Shown: in pieces, positions 24,328-32,750 of the stretch
Layout of the letters: the number at the start of each line of letters is the position of its first letter
How positions within the stretch are numbered: position 1 is the first letter of the stretch
Origin: Scandinavium manionii
GTDB taxonomy: Bacteria; Pseudomonadota; Gammaproteobacteria; Enterobacterales; Enterobacteriaceae
DNA: 64,000 nt
Assembly: GCF_024764775.1 (NCBI RefSeq)
Contig: NZ_JALIGC010000037.1
Coordinates: 372,001 to 436,000, forward strand
Direction of reading: 5' to 3'
Translations under genes and position numbers: made by a program
The notes under the pieces: generated by a model
Databases searched by the model: none
Told to the model about the DNA's origin: nothing
Seen by the model: only the letters and a program-made list of their open reading frames with translations

Positions 24328-26400
24328 TTATGCCTGACGTTTAAGCCAGCTACCGTGATGTGGGCGCTGGCGCCAGGCCACTGACGAGATGGTGTGCATC
24401 GAATTCAGATGGCCCAGAATGCGTTGTAAATGCTGTTCCACGGTGCTTAACGGTCCGTGGGAGAGCGCCTCCGGCGATTCCATGATATTCGCATCGCCAC
24501 TTCCCCCCGGCTCGTCATACTCCAGTCGCTGCTGGCAGCGCTGCAGAGCAATCTCGCAGGACTGCAAATAGCGTTCGGCCAAATCTTCAGTCAGCATGTT
24601 GTGCTCGCGCGCCAGCGTCGTCATCGCGTTGATGTGTTCGACGATAAACTGGCTGTGCGTGACCCACAGCTTCATGTCTGCCAGATAATGCGAGTTAAAG
24701 CCGGGCTCCTGCATCGCCTGGTTCAGCGAGTTGAACAGCGCGTTGTGCGCCTGATTCACCCGCATCCGCTGATAGGCCAGCGTTGGAGCCTGAGGATCGT
24801 TGCTGAGAATCAGTCGGATAGCCTCCTGATCCGCTTCCAGCGCCTGCTGTGCGTTTTTGCGTAACAGCCCGCTTTGCCACTGTGGCCAAAGCCAGACCAT
24901 CCCGCCGAAGGCAATCAGACAGCCAATCACCGTGTCGACAAAACGGGCCAGAATGAAATGTTCACCGTTCAGGGTCAGCAGCTGAATGGTGTACACCGCA
25001 GTGACCGTAAAGCCGACCGTTGCCCAGCCGTAGCTCTTGCGAATGATCAGGTAGCTCGCCAGGGTGATGACTAACATTGATGCCAGCGTGTAGCCTTCCG
25101 GCACGTGAAAGTGCAGCGTGCCTGCGGCTATCACCAACCCGGCAAGCGTGCCCGCTGCGCGGTGGAAAATCCTGACCCGCGTTGCGCCGTAGCCGTTTTG
25201 CGTGACCAGCAGAACGGTCATCAGGATCCAGTACGGTTTCGGCAGATGCAGCGCCGCGCCCATCAGGCTGGCGATACTCAGCATGACGCTGATTCGCGCC
25301 GCACTGCGCAACGCCGGGGATTTTAGCGACAGATAGCTTTTCAGCGCGGCAAACAGCGGCAGGCGACGTTCGTTATCGGCCATCAGGTTGCGTGGATAGA
25401 GCGGTCGCTGAAGGCGCAGCACGCGAGCGATTCGGCTGAAGTGCCAGGCACAGAACTGCCCGACCGGATTATCCGGATGCTGACGTGCAATTTTTTCCAG
25501 CGCGCCAATCTGCTTGTCCATGTTGAAACGCTGTGGAAATCGGTGGTAGAGAATGTCATCCGCCATCACACGCAGGCGCGCCGCAATGGTCTGTGCATTC
25601 CAGCGGATCACCGCTTCGGCGTGGCTGCGTTCAACCAGTTTTTGGACTTCGGCGGGTTGGTGCAGGCTGACGGAAATGTGCTCCTGCAAATCGAGGCCAA
25701 TCTGGAAGGCGCGCAGCAGGCGCTTATATTCGTGATTCTGATTGGCGGCCAGCATGTGCATTTGTTGATAGCACTGGGTAATCAGGTCGACTGCTTTCTG
25801 CTGGCGGCTGAGCAACGGCGGCAGTGCTTTTTCCGGATCGGTGTGTTGAGTCAGCAGGCTGTATTTGGCTTCACAGTAATCGGCCAGCTGCCGATACAGC
25901 AGGCTCAGGGATTCACGTAGCGGCTGTTCGCGCCACATCCAGAACCAGAACCAGTTGAACAAGCCATACCATAGTGTGCCGAGGGCGTAGATGAGCAGCG
26001 GTTCCCAGACCGGCATATTCCCCGCAAGGCTGAGCGTAAAGATGGCCGCAATGAGCGAGGCGGGCAGTAATCGGGCGTGAAGCGAACTGATTTCTGCGGT
26101 GACGCCGAGCAGCAGCGCCAGCCCGGTCAGGATCAGCGGTAAAGGCACGGTGTGCGCCAGCAGCAGTTGAACTGCGAGGCTACAGCCCGCAAACAGCGAG
26201 CCGCCAATAATCAGGCGTTTGAAGAAACGTTTATGCGGTGTGTCCAGCCCGGCAATGTTGCAGCAGGCGGGGACTAACGAGAACAGCAGACCGTACTTGA
26301 GGTAACCGAGCACCAGACCGATAGCCACGGGGGTACATAACACCAGCGTTTGCCGCAGTGCATAGTTAATTTCCGGGTGATAAATCAGCCTGCGCCACAT
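24328..26400 (-). CDS. yhfK: FUSC-family inner-membrane transporter YhfK
   Basis: Large inner-membrane protein of the YccS/YhfK (FUSC, aromatic acid exporter-like) family. From the ATG at 26400 (MWRRLIYHPEINYALRQTL) it has 690 residues: six hydrophobic segments in the first 160 residues, a long cytoplasmic region, then a second membrane cluster (about residues 375-500) and a helical C-terminus. The upstream TTG at 26436 is less likely as start. Substrate unknown. It lies downstream of crp and converges on argD with a four-base gap. Confidence 0.93.
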   Translation of the reverse strand: MWRRLIYHPEINYALRQTLVLCTPVAIGLVLGYLKYGLLFSLVPACCNIAGLDTPHKRFFKRLIIGGSLFAGCSLAVQLLLAHTVPLPLILTGLALLLGVTAEISSLHARLLPASLIAAIFTLSLAGNMPVWEPLLIYALGTLWYGLFNWFWFWMWREQPLRESLSLLYRQLADYCEAKYSLLTQHTDPEKALPPLLSRQQKAVDLITQCYQQMHMLAANQNHEYKRLLRAFQIGLDLQEHISVSLHQPAEVQKLVERSHAEAVIRWNAQTIAARLRVMADDILYHRFPQRFNMDKQIGALEKIARQHPDNPVGQFCAWHFSRIARVLRLQRPLYPRNLMADNERRLPLFAALKSYLSLKSPALRSAARISVMLSIASLMGAALHLPKPYWILMTVLLVTQNGYGATRVRIFHRAAGTLAGLVIAAGTLHFHVPEGYTLASMLVITLASYLIIRKSYGWATVGFTVTAVYTIQLLTLNGEHFILARFVDTVIGCLIAFGGMVWLWPQWQSGLLRKNAQQALEADQEAIRLILSNDPQAPTLAYQRMRVNQAHNALFNSLNQAMQEPGFNSHYLADMKLWVTHSQFIVEHINAMTTLAREHNMLTEDLAERYLQSCEIALQRCQQRLEYDEPGGSGDANIMESPEALSHGPLSTVEQHLQRILGHLNSMHTISSVAWRQRPHHGSWLKRQA

Positions 26401-26453
26401 CGGGGAAGAGACAAAAACGGCGTACTGCAGGGGCAATACGCCGTTCAGCTAGC

Positions 26454-27086
26454 TTAGCGGGTACCGTAAACCACGATAGTTTTACCGTGGGCGGAGATCA
26501 GGTTCTGATCTTCGAGCATTTTTAGAATGCGGCCAACGGTTTCGCGGGAGCAGCCGACGATCTGACCGATTTCCTGACGGGTAATTTTAATTTGCATACC
26601 GTCCGGGTGGGTCATTGCATCAGGCTGTTTCGCCAGATTCAGCAGCGTCTGCGCGATACGGCCGGTGACGTCGAGGAATGCCAGGTTGCCTACTTTTTCA
26701 GAGGTGACCTGCAGACGATTTGCCATCTGAGAAGAGAGGCGCATCAGGATATCCGGGTTCACCTGGATAAGCTGACGGAATTTTTTATAAGAAATTTCTG
26801 CCACTTCACAAGCGGTTTTCGCCCGAACCCAGGCACTACGCTCCTGACCTTCTTCGAACAGGCCAAGCTCACCGATGAAATCGCCCTGGTTGAGGTAAGA
26901 GAGGATCATCTCTTTACCTTCTTCATCCTTGATGAGTACTGCAACAGAACCTTTCACGATGTAGTACAGCGTTTCTGCTTTTTCACCCTGGTGAATCAGC
27001 GTGCTCTTCGATGGGTACTTATGAATATGGCAATGAGACAAGAACCATTCAAGGGTAGGGTCTGTTTGCGGTTTGCCAAGCACCAT
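26454..27086 (-). CDS. crp: cAMP receptor protein CRP
   Basis: Global transcription regulator activated by cAMP. The 210-residue protein is nearly identical to E. coli CRP: cyclic-nucleotide domain with the GELGLFEEGQERSAWVRA phosphate-binding cassette (about residues 71-88), dimer helix, and C-terminal helix-turn-helix around 169-190 with the recognition Arg/Glu residues in GCSRETVGRIL. It is divergent from yhfA, and a CRP-like site lies in the leader (27206-27227), consistent with autoregulation. Confidence 0.99.
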   Translation of the reverse strand: MVLGKPQTDPTLEWFLSHCHIHKYPSKSTLIHQGEKAETLYYIVKGSVAVLIKDEEGKEMILSYLNQGDFIGELGLFEEGQERSAWVRAKTACEVAEISYKKFRQLIQVNPDILMRLSSQMANRLQVTSEKVGNLAFLDVTGRIAQTLLNLAKQPDAMTHPDGMQIKITRQEIGQIVGCSRETVGRILKMLEDQNLISAHGKTIVVYGTR

Positions 27087-27205
27087 GCGCGGTTATCCTC
27101 TGTTATAAGCTGTCTCCAATGGCAGACACGACACTGCCACTGGCTTTGCAATCGTATCCTTCCCTGTGCCTGGGAAGTCGGCTGTCGGATTTTACTGCAG
27201 CCTGT

Positions 27206-27227
27206 AATGTGATGTTCTCTGCATACA
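27206..27227 (-). promoter_or_regulatory. CRP autoregulatory site in the crp leader
   Basis: The plus strand carries the left half AATGTGATG and the right half TGCATACA, close to the TGTGA-N6-TCACA pattern with a strong TGTGA half. Its place 120 bases upstream of the crp start corresponds to the autoregulatory CRP site in E. coli crp. The rest of the 306-base crp-yhfA spacer shows only the divergent promoters expected there. Confidence 0.65.
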
Positions 27228-27392
27228 CGCATTACTTCAATGTATTACTGTAGCAGCCCGACTGTTTTAGCATAGCTTTTGTCGCCTGTCTCCTGGTGTC
27301 TCGCTTCAGCATGATGCGCGTCGCCTTCCGTTGCGAGAATTGTTATGTGCGCGTAATCTGTCAGGAAAATTGCTACTCTGGAGTTAACAAAT

Positions 27393-27797
27393 ATGCAAGC
27401 GCGTGTGAAATGGGTTGAGGGGTTAACCTTCCTGGGTGAGTCAGCTTCTGGCCACCAGATTATGATGGATGGTAACTCTGGCGATAAAGCCCCAAGCCCG
27501 ATGGAAATGGTACTGATGGCCGCGGGTGGTTGCAGCGCGATTGACGTGGTGTCTATTCTGCAAAAAGGCCGTCATGACGTGACCGACTGCGAAGTGAAGC
27601 TGACTTCCGAGCGTCGCGAAGAAGCGCCACGCTTGTTCACCCACATCAATTTGCACTTCATTGTGACCGGTAAAGACCTGAAAGACGCTGCAGTGTCGCG
27701 TGCGGTAGATTTGTCTGCGGAGAAATACTGCTCTGTAGCGTTGATGCTGGAAAAAGCGGCGAAGATTACCCATTCGTTTGAAGTGATCGAAGGGTAA
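27393..27797 (+). CDS. yhfA: OsmC-family protein YhfA
   Basis: Small OsmC/Ohr-like protein of 134 residues. The OsmC-type Cys pair is recognisable (GGCSAID, and a second Cys in SAEKYCSVALML), placing it with hydroperoxide-reducing or thiol-dependent proteins; no function is established for YhfA. The start follows CTGGAGT. In E. coli it is also divergent from crp, and its promoter overlaps crp control sites. Confidence 0.93.
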   Translation: MQARVKWVEGLTFLGESASGHQIMMDGNSGDKAPSPMEMVLMAAGGCSAIDVVSILQKGRHDVTDCEVKLTSERREEAPRLFTHINLHFIVTGKDLKDAAVSRAVDLSAEKYCSVALMLEKAAKITHSFEVIEG

Positions 27798-27804
27798 GAG
27801 TACT

Positions 27805-27861
27805 GCCCGGTGGCGCTGTGCTGACCGGGCGTAAGGCCGGATAAGCAACGCGCCATCCGGC
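27805..27861. repeat. REP/BIME repeat between yhfA and prkB
   Basis: Two palindromic units: a first with arms CCCGGT and ACCGGGC around GGCGCTGTGCTG, and a second at 27836-27861 with arms GCCGGAT and ATCCGGC around a GCAACGCGCC centre. This is the normal shape of a bacterial interspersed mosaic element between convergent genes. Confidence 0.85.
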
Positions 27862-27868
27862 AAAAACG

Positions 27869-28738
27869 TTAACCGATCTTTTTGCCTTCCATCAACCGCT
27901 CGACCAGCGGTGACATAATCAATTCCATCGCCAGCCCCATTTTCCCGCCTGGTACCACCAACGTGTTCATGTGAGAAATGAAAGAACCCTGCAACATCGC
28001 CAACAGCCAGGGGAAATCAATATCGCCCAGATTCTGGAAATGGATAACCACAAAGCTCTCATCCAGTGACGGAATGCCCTTTGCCGCAAACGGGTTGGAG
28101 GTGTCGACGGTCGGCACACGCTGGAAGTTGATATGCGTCCGGGAGAATTGCGGCGTAATGTAGTTAATGTAATCTTCCATCGAACGCACCACTGAATCCA
28201 TCACCGCTTCGCGTGAGTGACCGCGCTCGCTGGTATCGCGGGTCAGCTTCTGGATCCACTCAAGGTTAACAATTGGCACCACGCCCACCAGTAAATCGAC
28301 GTGTTTCGCGACGTCATTTTGCGGGGTCACGACGCCGCCGTGCAGGCCTTCATAAAACAGCACGTCGGTTGGTTCAGGCAACGGCTGCCACGGCGTGAAG
28401 GTTCCCGGCACCTGATTCCACGGAACGGCTTCATCGTAGGTGTGCAAATACTTGCGCGATTGTCCGGTTCCGTTCTGACCGTAGGTCATAAACGTATTTT
28501 CCAGCAGGCCAAAGTCGTTGGCATCAGGCCCAAAATAGCTGATGTGACGGCCCATATCGCGCGCTTTGCGGATAGCCATGTCCATTTCAGGACGCGTGTA
28601 ACGGTGGAAGCTGTCGCCTTCTACTTCGGCGGCAGTGAGATTGAGCTGAGCAAAGATTTTACGGAAGGCGAGACTGGTGGTGGTGGTTCCCGCCCCGCTG
28701 GAGCCGGTTACGGCGATCACCGGATGTTTGGCAGACAT
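27869..28738 (-). CDS. prkB: Phosphoribulokinase-like protein PrkB
   Basis: P-loop kinase of the phosphoribulokinase/uridine kinase family, 289 residues from the ATG at 28738 (MSAKHPVIAVTGSSGAG). Walker A is GSSGAGTTT near residues 12-20. Enterobacteria lack RuBisCO, so the physiological substrate is unknown; the name is by homology. It precedes the convergent yhfA and follows yheU. Confidence 0.93.
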   Translation of the reverse strand: MSAKHPVIAVTGSSGAGTTTTSLAFRKIFAQLNLTAAEVEGDSFHRYTRPEMDMAIRKARDMGRHISYFGPDANDFGLLENTFMTYGQNGTGQSRKYLHTYDEAVPWNQVPGTFTPWQPLPEPTDVLFYEGLHGGVVTPQNDVAKHVDLLVGVVPIVNLEWIQKLTRDTSERGHSREAVMDSVVRSMEDYINYITPQFSRTHINFQRVPTVDTSNPFAAKGIPSLDESFVVIHFQNLGDIDFPWLLAMLQGSFISHMNTLVVPGGKMGLAMELIMSPLVERLMEGKKIG

Positions 28739-28778
28739 AGCTAACAACTCCCTGCATAAGCAATGGTTTTTATGATAG

Positions 28779-28997
28779 TCAGCCGTGGAATTGGGTACGA
28801 GGCATGATGTTGACCGTCTCGTGCAGTTCGGACCACACCAGAACGACATCCCCGCTTTTCAATTGTTGTTTTACGTCGGCGACCTTGTCTTCAAGCGAAC
28901 GTTCATGTTCACCATAATCGGTGCCCTCGCGCAATACAAAGCTTTCAATCAGGCTATCGAGCGTTTCGGGAGCCAGATCTTGCCAGGGAATAATCAT
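28779..28997 (-). CDS. yheU: Conserved protein YheU (UPF0270)
   Basis: Conserved 72-residue protein without known function. The ATG at 28997 gives the family N-terminus MIIPWQDLAPETLDSLIESF and a C-terminus ending in NIMPRTQFHG. It overlaps the yheT stop by four bases, so the two are probably translated together. Confidence 0.92.
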   Translation of the reverse strand: MIIPWQDLAPETLDSLIESFVLREGTDYGEHERSLEDKVADVKQQLKSGDVVLVWSELHETVNIMPRTQFHG

Positions 28998-30016
28998 AAC
29001 GGGGTTCCTAACCAACGAGTGAGCCAGGCGGGAATGCGTTTCTCCAGCCACATTTCAGGATGGCGCAGCGTACCGCCGACAAATCCAACGTGACCGCCAT
29101 ACTCCGTCAGCTGGTACTGAATATTGGCCGGAAGCTCTTCCTGAGACGGAATCGAGTGATGATCCATAAACGGGTCATCTTTGGCGTGAATGATTAACGT
29201 CGGTTTGGTTATCTGACTCAGCACCGGCATCGCACTGCATTGGCGGTAGTAATCAATCGCGTCAGCATAACCGTGAATTTTTGAGGTAATCAGATCATCA
29301 AATTCGCGAATACGGCGCACGCTTTTCAGACGTTTCAAATCCACCGGCAACGTTCCAGGATAAGCCTTCAGTTTGCGAGACGCATTGGCTTTCAGCAGGT
29401 TCAGCAGATAGCGCTGATACACGCGGGAGAAACCTTTATCCATATGATAGCTACAGGCTTCCAGCATGAATGGCGCGGAGACGATAACCGCGGCATCAAG
29501 TGGCGTATTGTCGCCTTCTTTTGCCAGCAGACAGCCCAGCATGTTGCCACCCAGCGAATAGCCCACTGCGGCCGTTGGGACGTCACCAAATTCACGGCGC
29601 AGCCAGGAGAGGAACCAGGTGCCGTCTTCGGTTTCACCCGAATGGTAGATGCGCTGAGCGCGGTTCGGTTCACCGCTACAGCCGCGGAAATGCATCACCA
29701 CCCCAAGCCAGCCGCGCTGCTGCGCTGCGTGAATCAGACCGTGAGCGTAAGGGCTGTACAGGCTGCCTTCCAGGCCGTGAAACACCACCAGGCGAGGTTT
29801 ATGCCGTGCCTGATTCGGATCTTCACTCCATGCCAGATCGACAAAATCCCCGTCAGGAAGCTCAAGACGCTGCCAGTGCGGGGTGAACAACACTTTACGA
29901 CGGATGAGACGCGGCAGCATGGTCTGCAAATGGCAGTTGCGCACGCCTTTCATCGGCACAAAGGTGTCGTTCTCTTCTGGAGGTACTTCAAAGTCTACGG
30001 GGGTTACCTGAGCCAT
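28994..30016 (-). CDS. yheT: Putative alpha/beta hydrolase YheT
   Basis: Alpha/beta hydrolase of the YheT/ABHD1-3 family, 340 residues. The nucleophile elbow GYSLGGNM (near residue 145), an Asp in HAKDDPFMDH and a late His in YGGHVGFVGG form the likely triad. Proteins of this family may act on carboxyl esters; the substrate is not known. It lies between yheS and yheU as in E. coli. Confidence 0.93.
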   Translation of the reverse strand: MAQVTPVDFEVPPEENDTFVPMKGVRNCHLQTMLPRLIRRKVLFTPHWQRLELPDGDFVDLAWSEDPNQARHKPRLVVFHGLEGSLYSPYAHGLIHAAQQRGWLGVVMHFRGCSGEPNRAQRIYHSGETEDGTWFLSWLRREFGDVPTAAVGYSLGGNMLGCLLAKEGDNTPLDAAVIVSAPFMLEACSYHMDKGFSRVYQRYLLNLLKANASRKLKAYPGTLPVDLKRLKSVRRIREFDDLITSKIHGYADAIDYYRQCSAMPVLSQITKPTLIIHAKDDPFMDHHSIPSQEELPANIQYQLTEYGGHVGFVGGTLRHPEMWLEKRIPAWLTRWLGTPL

Positions 30017-30113
30017 ACCTTTACGCTGCTATCGTGAAAAAACGCTCTACTATACCGTCATGACGGATATGTGTTTGTGAAAATGAGCCGCAGTGCGCTT
30101 TCGTTGAGTTAAA

Positions 30114-32018
30114 TCACTCTTCCTGAAGCATCTGTTCCAGCTGCTCGTGTGCATCCAGCCACGCCATTTCGCACTCTTCCAGCCCTGATTTCGCCGTGGC
30201 CTGCTGTTGCAGACACTCGGTGAGCTCCGCTTTGCGTGCCTGATCATACAGCCCGCTGTCGCCGAGTTTTTCTTCTGCCGCCGCAAGTCTGGTATTGAGC
30301 TTTTCCATCTCTTTTTCCAGACGGGTAATCTCTTTACGCAGCGGCTGCGTCAGGGTGCGCAGTTCCGCATCACGACGTTTCTGATCTTTACGTGCCTGAG
30401 CGCTGTTGGCGTTGTCTTTTGGCGCGTCATCAGACTGACTTTCCTGCTTTTGAACATCGCTCAGCCACTGCTGATAATCTTCAAGATCGCCATCGAAAGG
30501 TTCCACTTTCGCATCGTGAACCAGATACAGATCGTCGGTGGTGGAGCGCAACAGGTGACGGTCGTGCGAGACCACAACCAGCGCGCCTTCGAATTCAATC
30601 AGCGCTTCAGTCAGCGCCTGACGCATGTCGAGATCCAGGTGGTTCGTCGGTTCATCGAGCAGCAGCAGGTTCGGGCGCTGCCAGACGACCAGCGCCAGCA
30701 CCAGACGGGCTTTTTCACCGCCGGAGAAGCGACGCGTTTCTTCGCTGACTTTATCGCCCTGGAAACCAAAGCCGCCGAGATAATCGCGCAGCTGTTGTTC
30801 CAGCACTTGCGGCGCCAGACGCACCAGATGCTGCAGCGGCGATTCGTCGGCGCGTAAAAATTCCAGCTGATGCTGGGCGAAGTAGCCGAGTTTAATACCC
30901 TTCGCCAGACCCATCTCTCCGCTCTGGGCTTCCAGCTCACCGGCCAGAAGTTTAATCAGCGTCGATTTACCCGCGCCGTTGCGACCTAAAAGGCCTATGC
31001 GTGAGCCGGGTACGAGATTGAGTTTAATCGAATCCAGAATGGTGCGATCGCCATAGCCCGCGCTGACTTTTTCCATTTTCAGTAATGGATTGGGCAGGCT
31101 TTCCGGTTCGCGGAAGCTGAACTGGAACGGGTTATCGACGTGCGCCGGAGCAATCAGCTCCATGCGTTCCAGCATCTTCACGCGGCTTTGCGCCTGTTTA
31201 GCTTTAGACGCTTTCGCTTTAAAGCGGTCAATAAAGCTCTGCAGGTGCGCCACTTTTTGCTGTTGGCTTTCGTACATAGACTGCTGCTGAGACAGGCGAG
31301 TTGCGCGCTGGATCTCAAACGAGGAGTAGTTGCCGGTGTACTCAAACATCGCCTGTTGTTCGATATGAATGATTTTGCCGACCACCGGGTCGAGGAAATC
31401 GCGGTCATGGGAAATCAGGATTAGCGTGCCCTGATAGCTTTTCAGCCATTTTTCCAGCCAGATTACAGCGTCGAGATCGAGGTGGTTAGTCGGTTCATCG
31501 AGCAGGAGCAGATCAGAACGACAAATCAGCGCCTGCGCCAGGTTGAGGCGCATACGCCAGCCGCCGGAGAAGGAGCTGGTTGGACGCTCGAGCTGTTCAT
31601 TGCTGAAGCCCAGACCGTGCAACAGGCTGGAGGCGCGGGCGCGTATAGTCCACGCATCAATGGCATCCAGTTTGCCGTGTACGGTGGCGATGGCGTGACC
31701 GTCGTTGCGCTCGTTGGCGGCATTCAGTTCGGCTTCAAGTTGCCGATATTCGCGGTCGCCATCAATCACATAGTCGAGAGCGGGCTGAGGGAGGGCAGGT
31801 GTTTCCTGATTCACCCACGCCAGCTGCCAGTTTCCCGGATAGGTGAAACTGCCGCCATCGGCGCTGATCTCGTTTTTTAGCAGCGACAGCAGCGTGGATT
31901 TGCCGCAGCCGTTTTTCCCCACCAGACCAACTTTTTGCCCAGGGTTAATAGTGGCTGTGGCGTTATCCAACAGGACACGCACGCCGCGACGAATTTGTAA
32001 CGAGGAGAAAACAATCAT
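30114..32018 (-). CDS. yheS: ABC-F family ATPase YheS
   Basis: Soluble ribosome-associated ABC-F protein with two ATP-binding cassettes and no membrane segments, 634 residues. Walker A motifs are GKNGCGKST (near residue 34) and GRNGAGKST (near 345); signature motifs are SFSGGWRMRL and RFSGGEKARL. An Arm/linker region lies between the cassettes and a basic coiled-coil tail at the end. It is divergent from kefG, with a 177-base spacer. Confidence 0.96.
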   Translation of the reverse strand: MIVFSSLQIRRGVRVLLDNATATINPGQKVGLVGKNGCGKSTLLSLLKNEISADGGSFTYPGNWQLAWVNQETPALPQPALDYVIDGDREYRQLEAELNAANERNDGHAIATVHGKLDAIDAWTIRARASSLLHGLGFSNEQLERPTSSFSGGWRMRLNLAQALICRSDLLLLDEPTNHLDLDAVIWLEKWLKSYQGTLILISHDRDFLDPVVGKIIHIEQQAMFEYTGNYSSFEIQRATRLSQQQSMYESQQQKVAHLQSFIDRFKAKASKAKQAQSRVKMLERMELIAPAHVDNPFQFSFREPESLPNPLLKMEKVSAGYGDRTILDSIKLNLVPGSRIGLLGRNGAGKSTLIKLLAGELEAQSGEMGLAKGIKLGYFAQHQLEFLRADESPLQHLVRLAPQVLEQQLRDYLGGFGFQGDKVSEETRRFSGGEKARLVLALVVWQRPNLLLLDEPTNHLDLDMRQALTEALIEFEGALVVVSHDRHLLRSTTDDLYLVHDAKVEPFDGDLEDYQQWLSDVQKQESQSDDAPKDNANSAQARKDQKRRDAELRTLTQPLRKEITRLEKEMEKLNTRLAAAEEKLGDSGLYDQARKAELTECLQQQATAKSGLEECEMAWLDAHEQLEQMLQEE

Positions 32019-32195
32019 AAGGCGCCGTATGTTCAGACTATGTTAAATTGTCATTATGATAATGTAGTGTGGTGAACCCAACGCTACATCGGGCGGCAAT
32101 GGTAGCCCAAAACAACAACGATAGACAAAAGCATTCAGGCGCATCTCGTAACATGGGGTGCGAAAAGACCTGTCTGCTCATTGACCGGGAGGGGA

Positions 32196-32750
32196 ATGAT
32201 GTCAGAGACAGCAAAAGTTTTGCTGCTGTATGCCCATCCGGAATCTCAGGACTCGGTGGCCAACCGGGTTTTGCTTAAGCCGGCTCAACAGCTTGAAAAC
32301 GTGACCGTACATGATTTGTACGCGCACTACCCTGATTTTTTTATCGACATACCGCGCGAGCAAAAGCTGCTCCAGGAGCATGACGTTATCGTGTTCCAGC
32401 ACCCGCTTTATACCTATAGCTGTCCGGCTCTGTTGAAAGAGTGGCTCGATCGCGTTCTTAGCCGCGGTTTCGCCAGTGGCCCTGGAGGGAATCAACTGGC
32501 GGGAAAGTACTGGCGTAGCGTGATAACCACCGGCGAACCGGAAAGTGCGTATCGCCACGACTCCCTCAATCGCTATTCGATGAGCGACGTTTTGCGTCCT
32601 TTTGAGCTGACGGCCGCGATGTGTCGTATGCACTGGATGAATCCGATTATTGTTTACTGGGCGCGTCGGCAGCCGCCGGAAGCATTGGCGAGCCATGCCA
32701 GAGCTTACGGTGACTGGCTGGCGAATCCTGTCACGCCGGGAGGTCGCTAA
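32196..32750 (+). CDS. kefG: KefB ancillary flavoprotein KefG
   Basis: NQO1-like flavodoxin-fold protein needed for full activity of the KefB potassium efflux system. The 184-residue product starts at ATG 32196, directly behind GGGAGGGG; an in-frame TTG at 32181 is not needed. Typical segments are LLLYAHPESQDSVANR, VFQHPLYTYSCPALLKEWLDRV and the FMN-site GNQLAGKYW. The stop overlaps the kefB start by one base. Confidence 0.97.
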   Translation: MMSETAKVLLLYAHPESQDSVANRVLLKPAQQLENVTVHDLYAHYPDFFIDIPREQKLLQEHDVIVFQHPLYTYSCPALLKEWLDRVLSRGFASGPGGNQLAGKYWRSVITTGEPESAYRHDSLNRYSMSDVLRPFELTAAMCRMHWMNPIIVYWARRQPPEALASHARAYGDWLANPVTPGGR

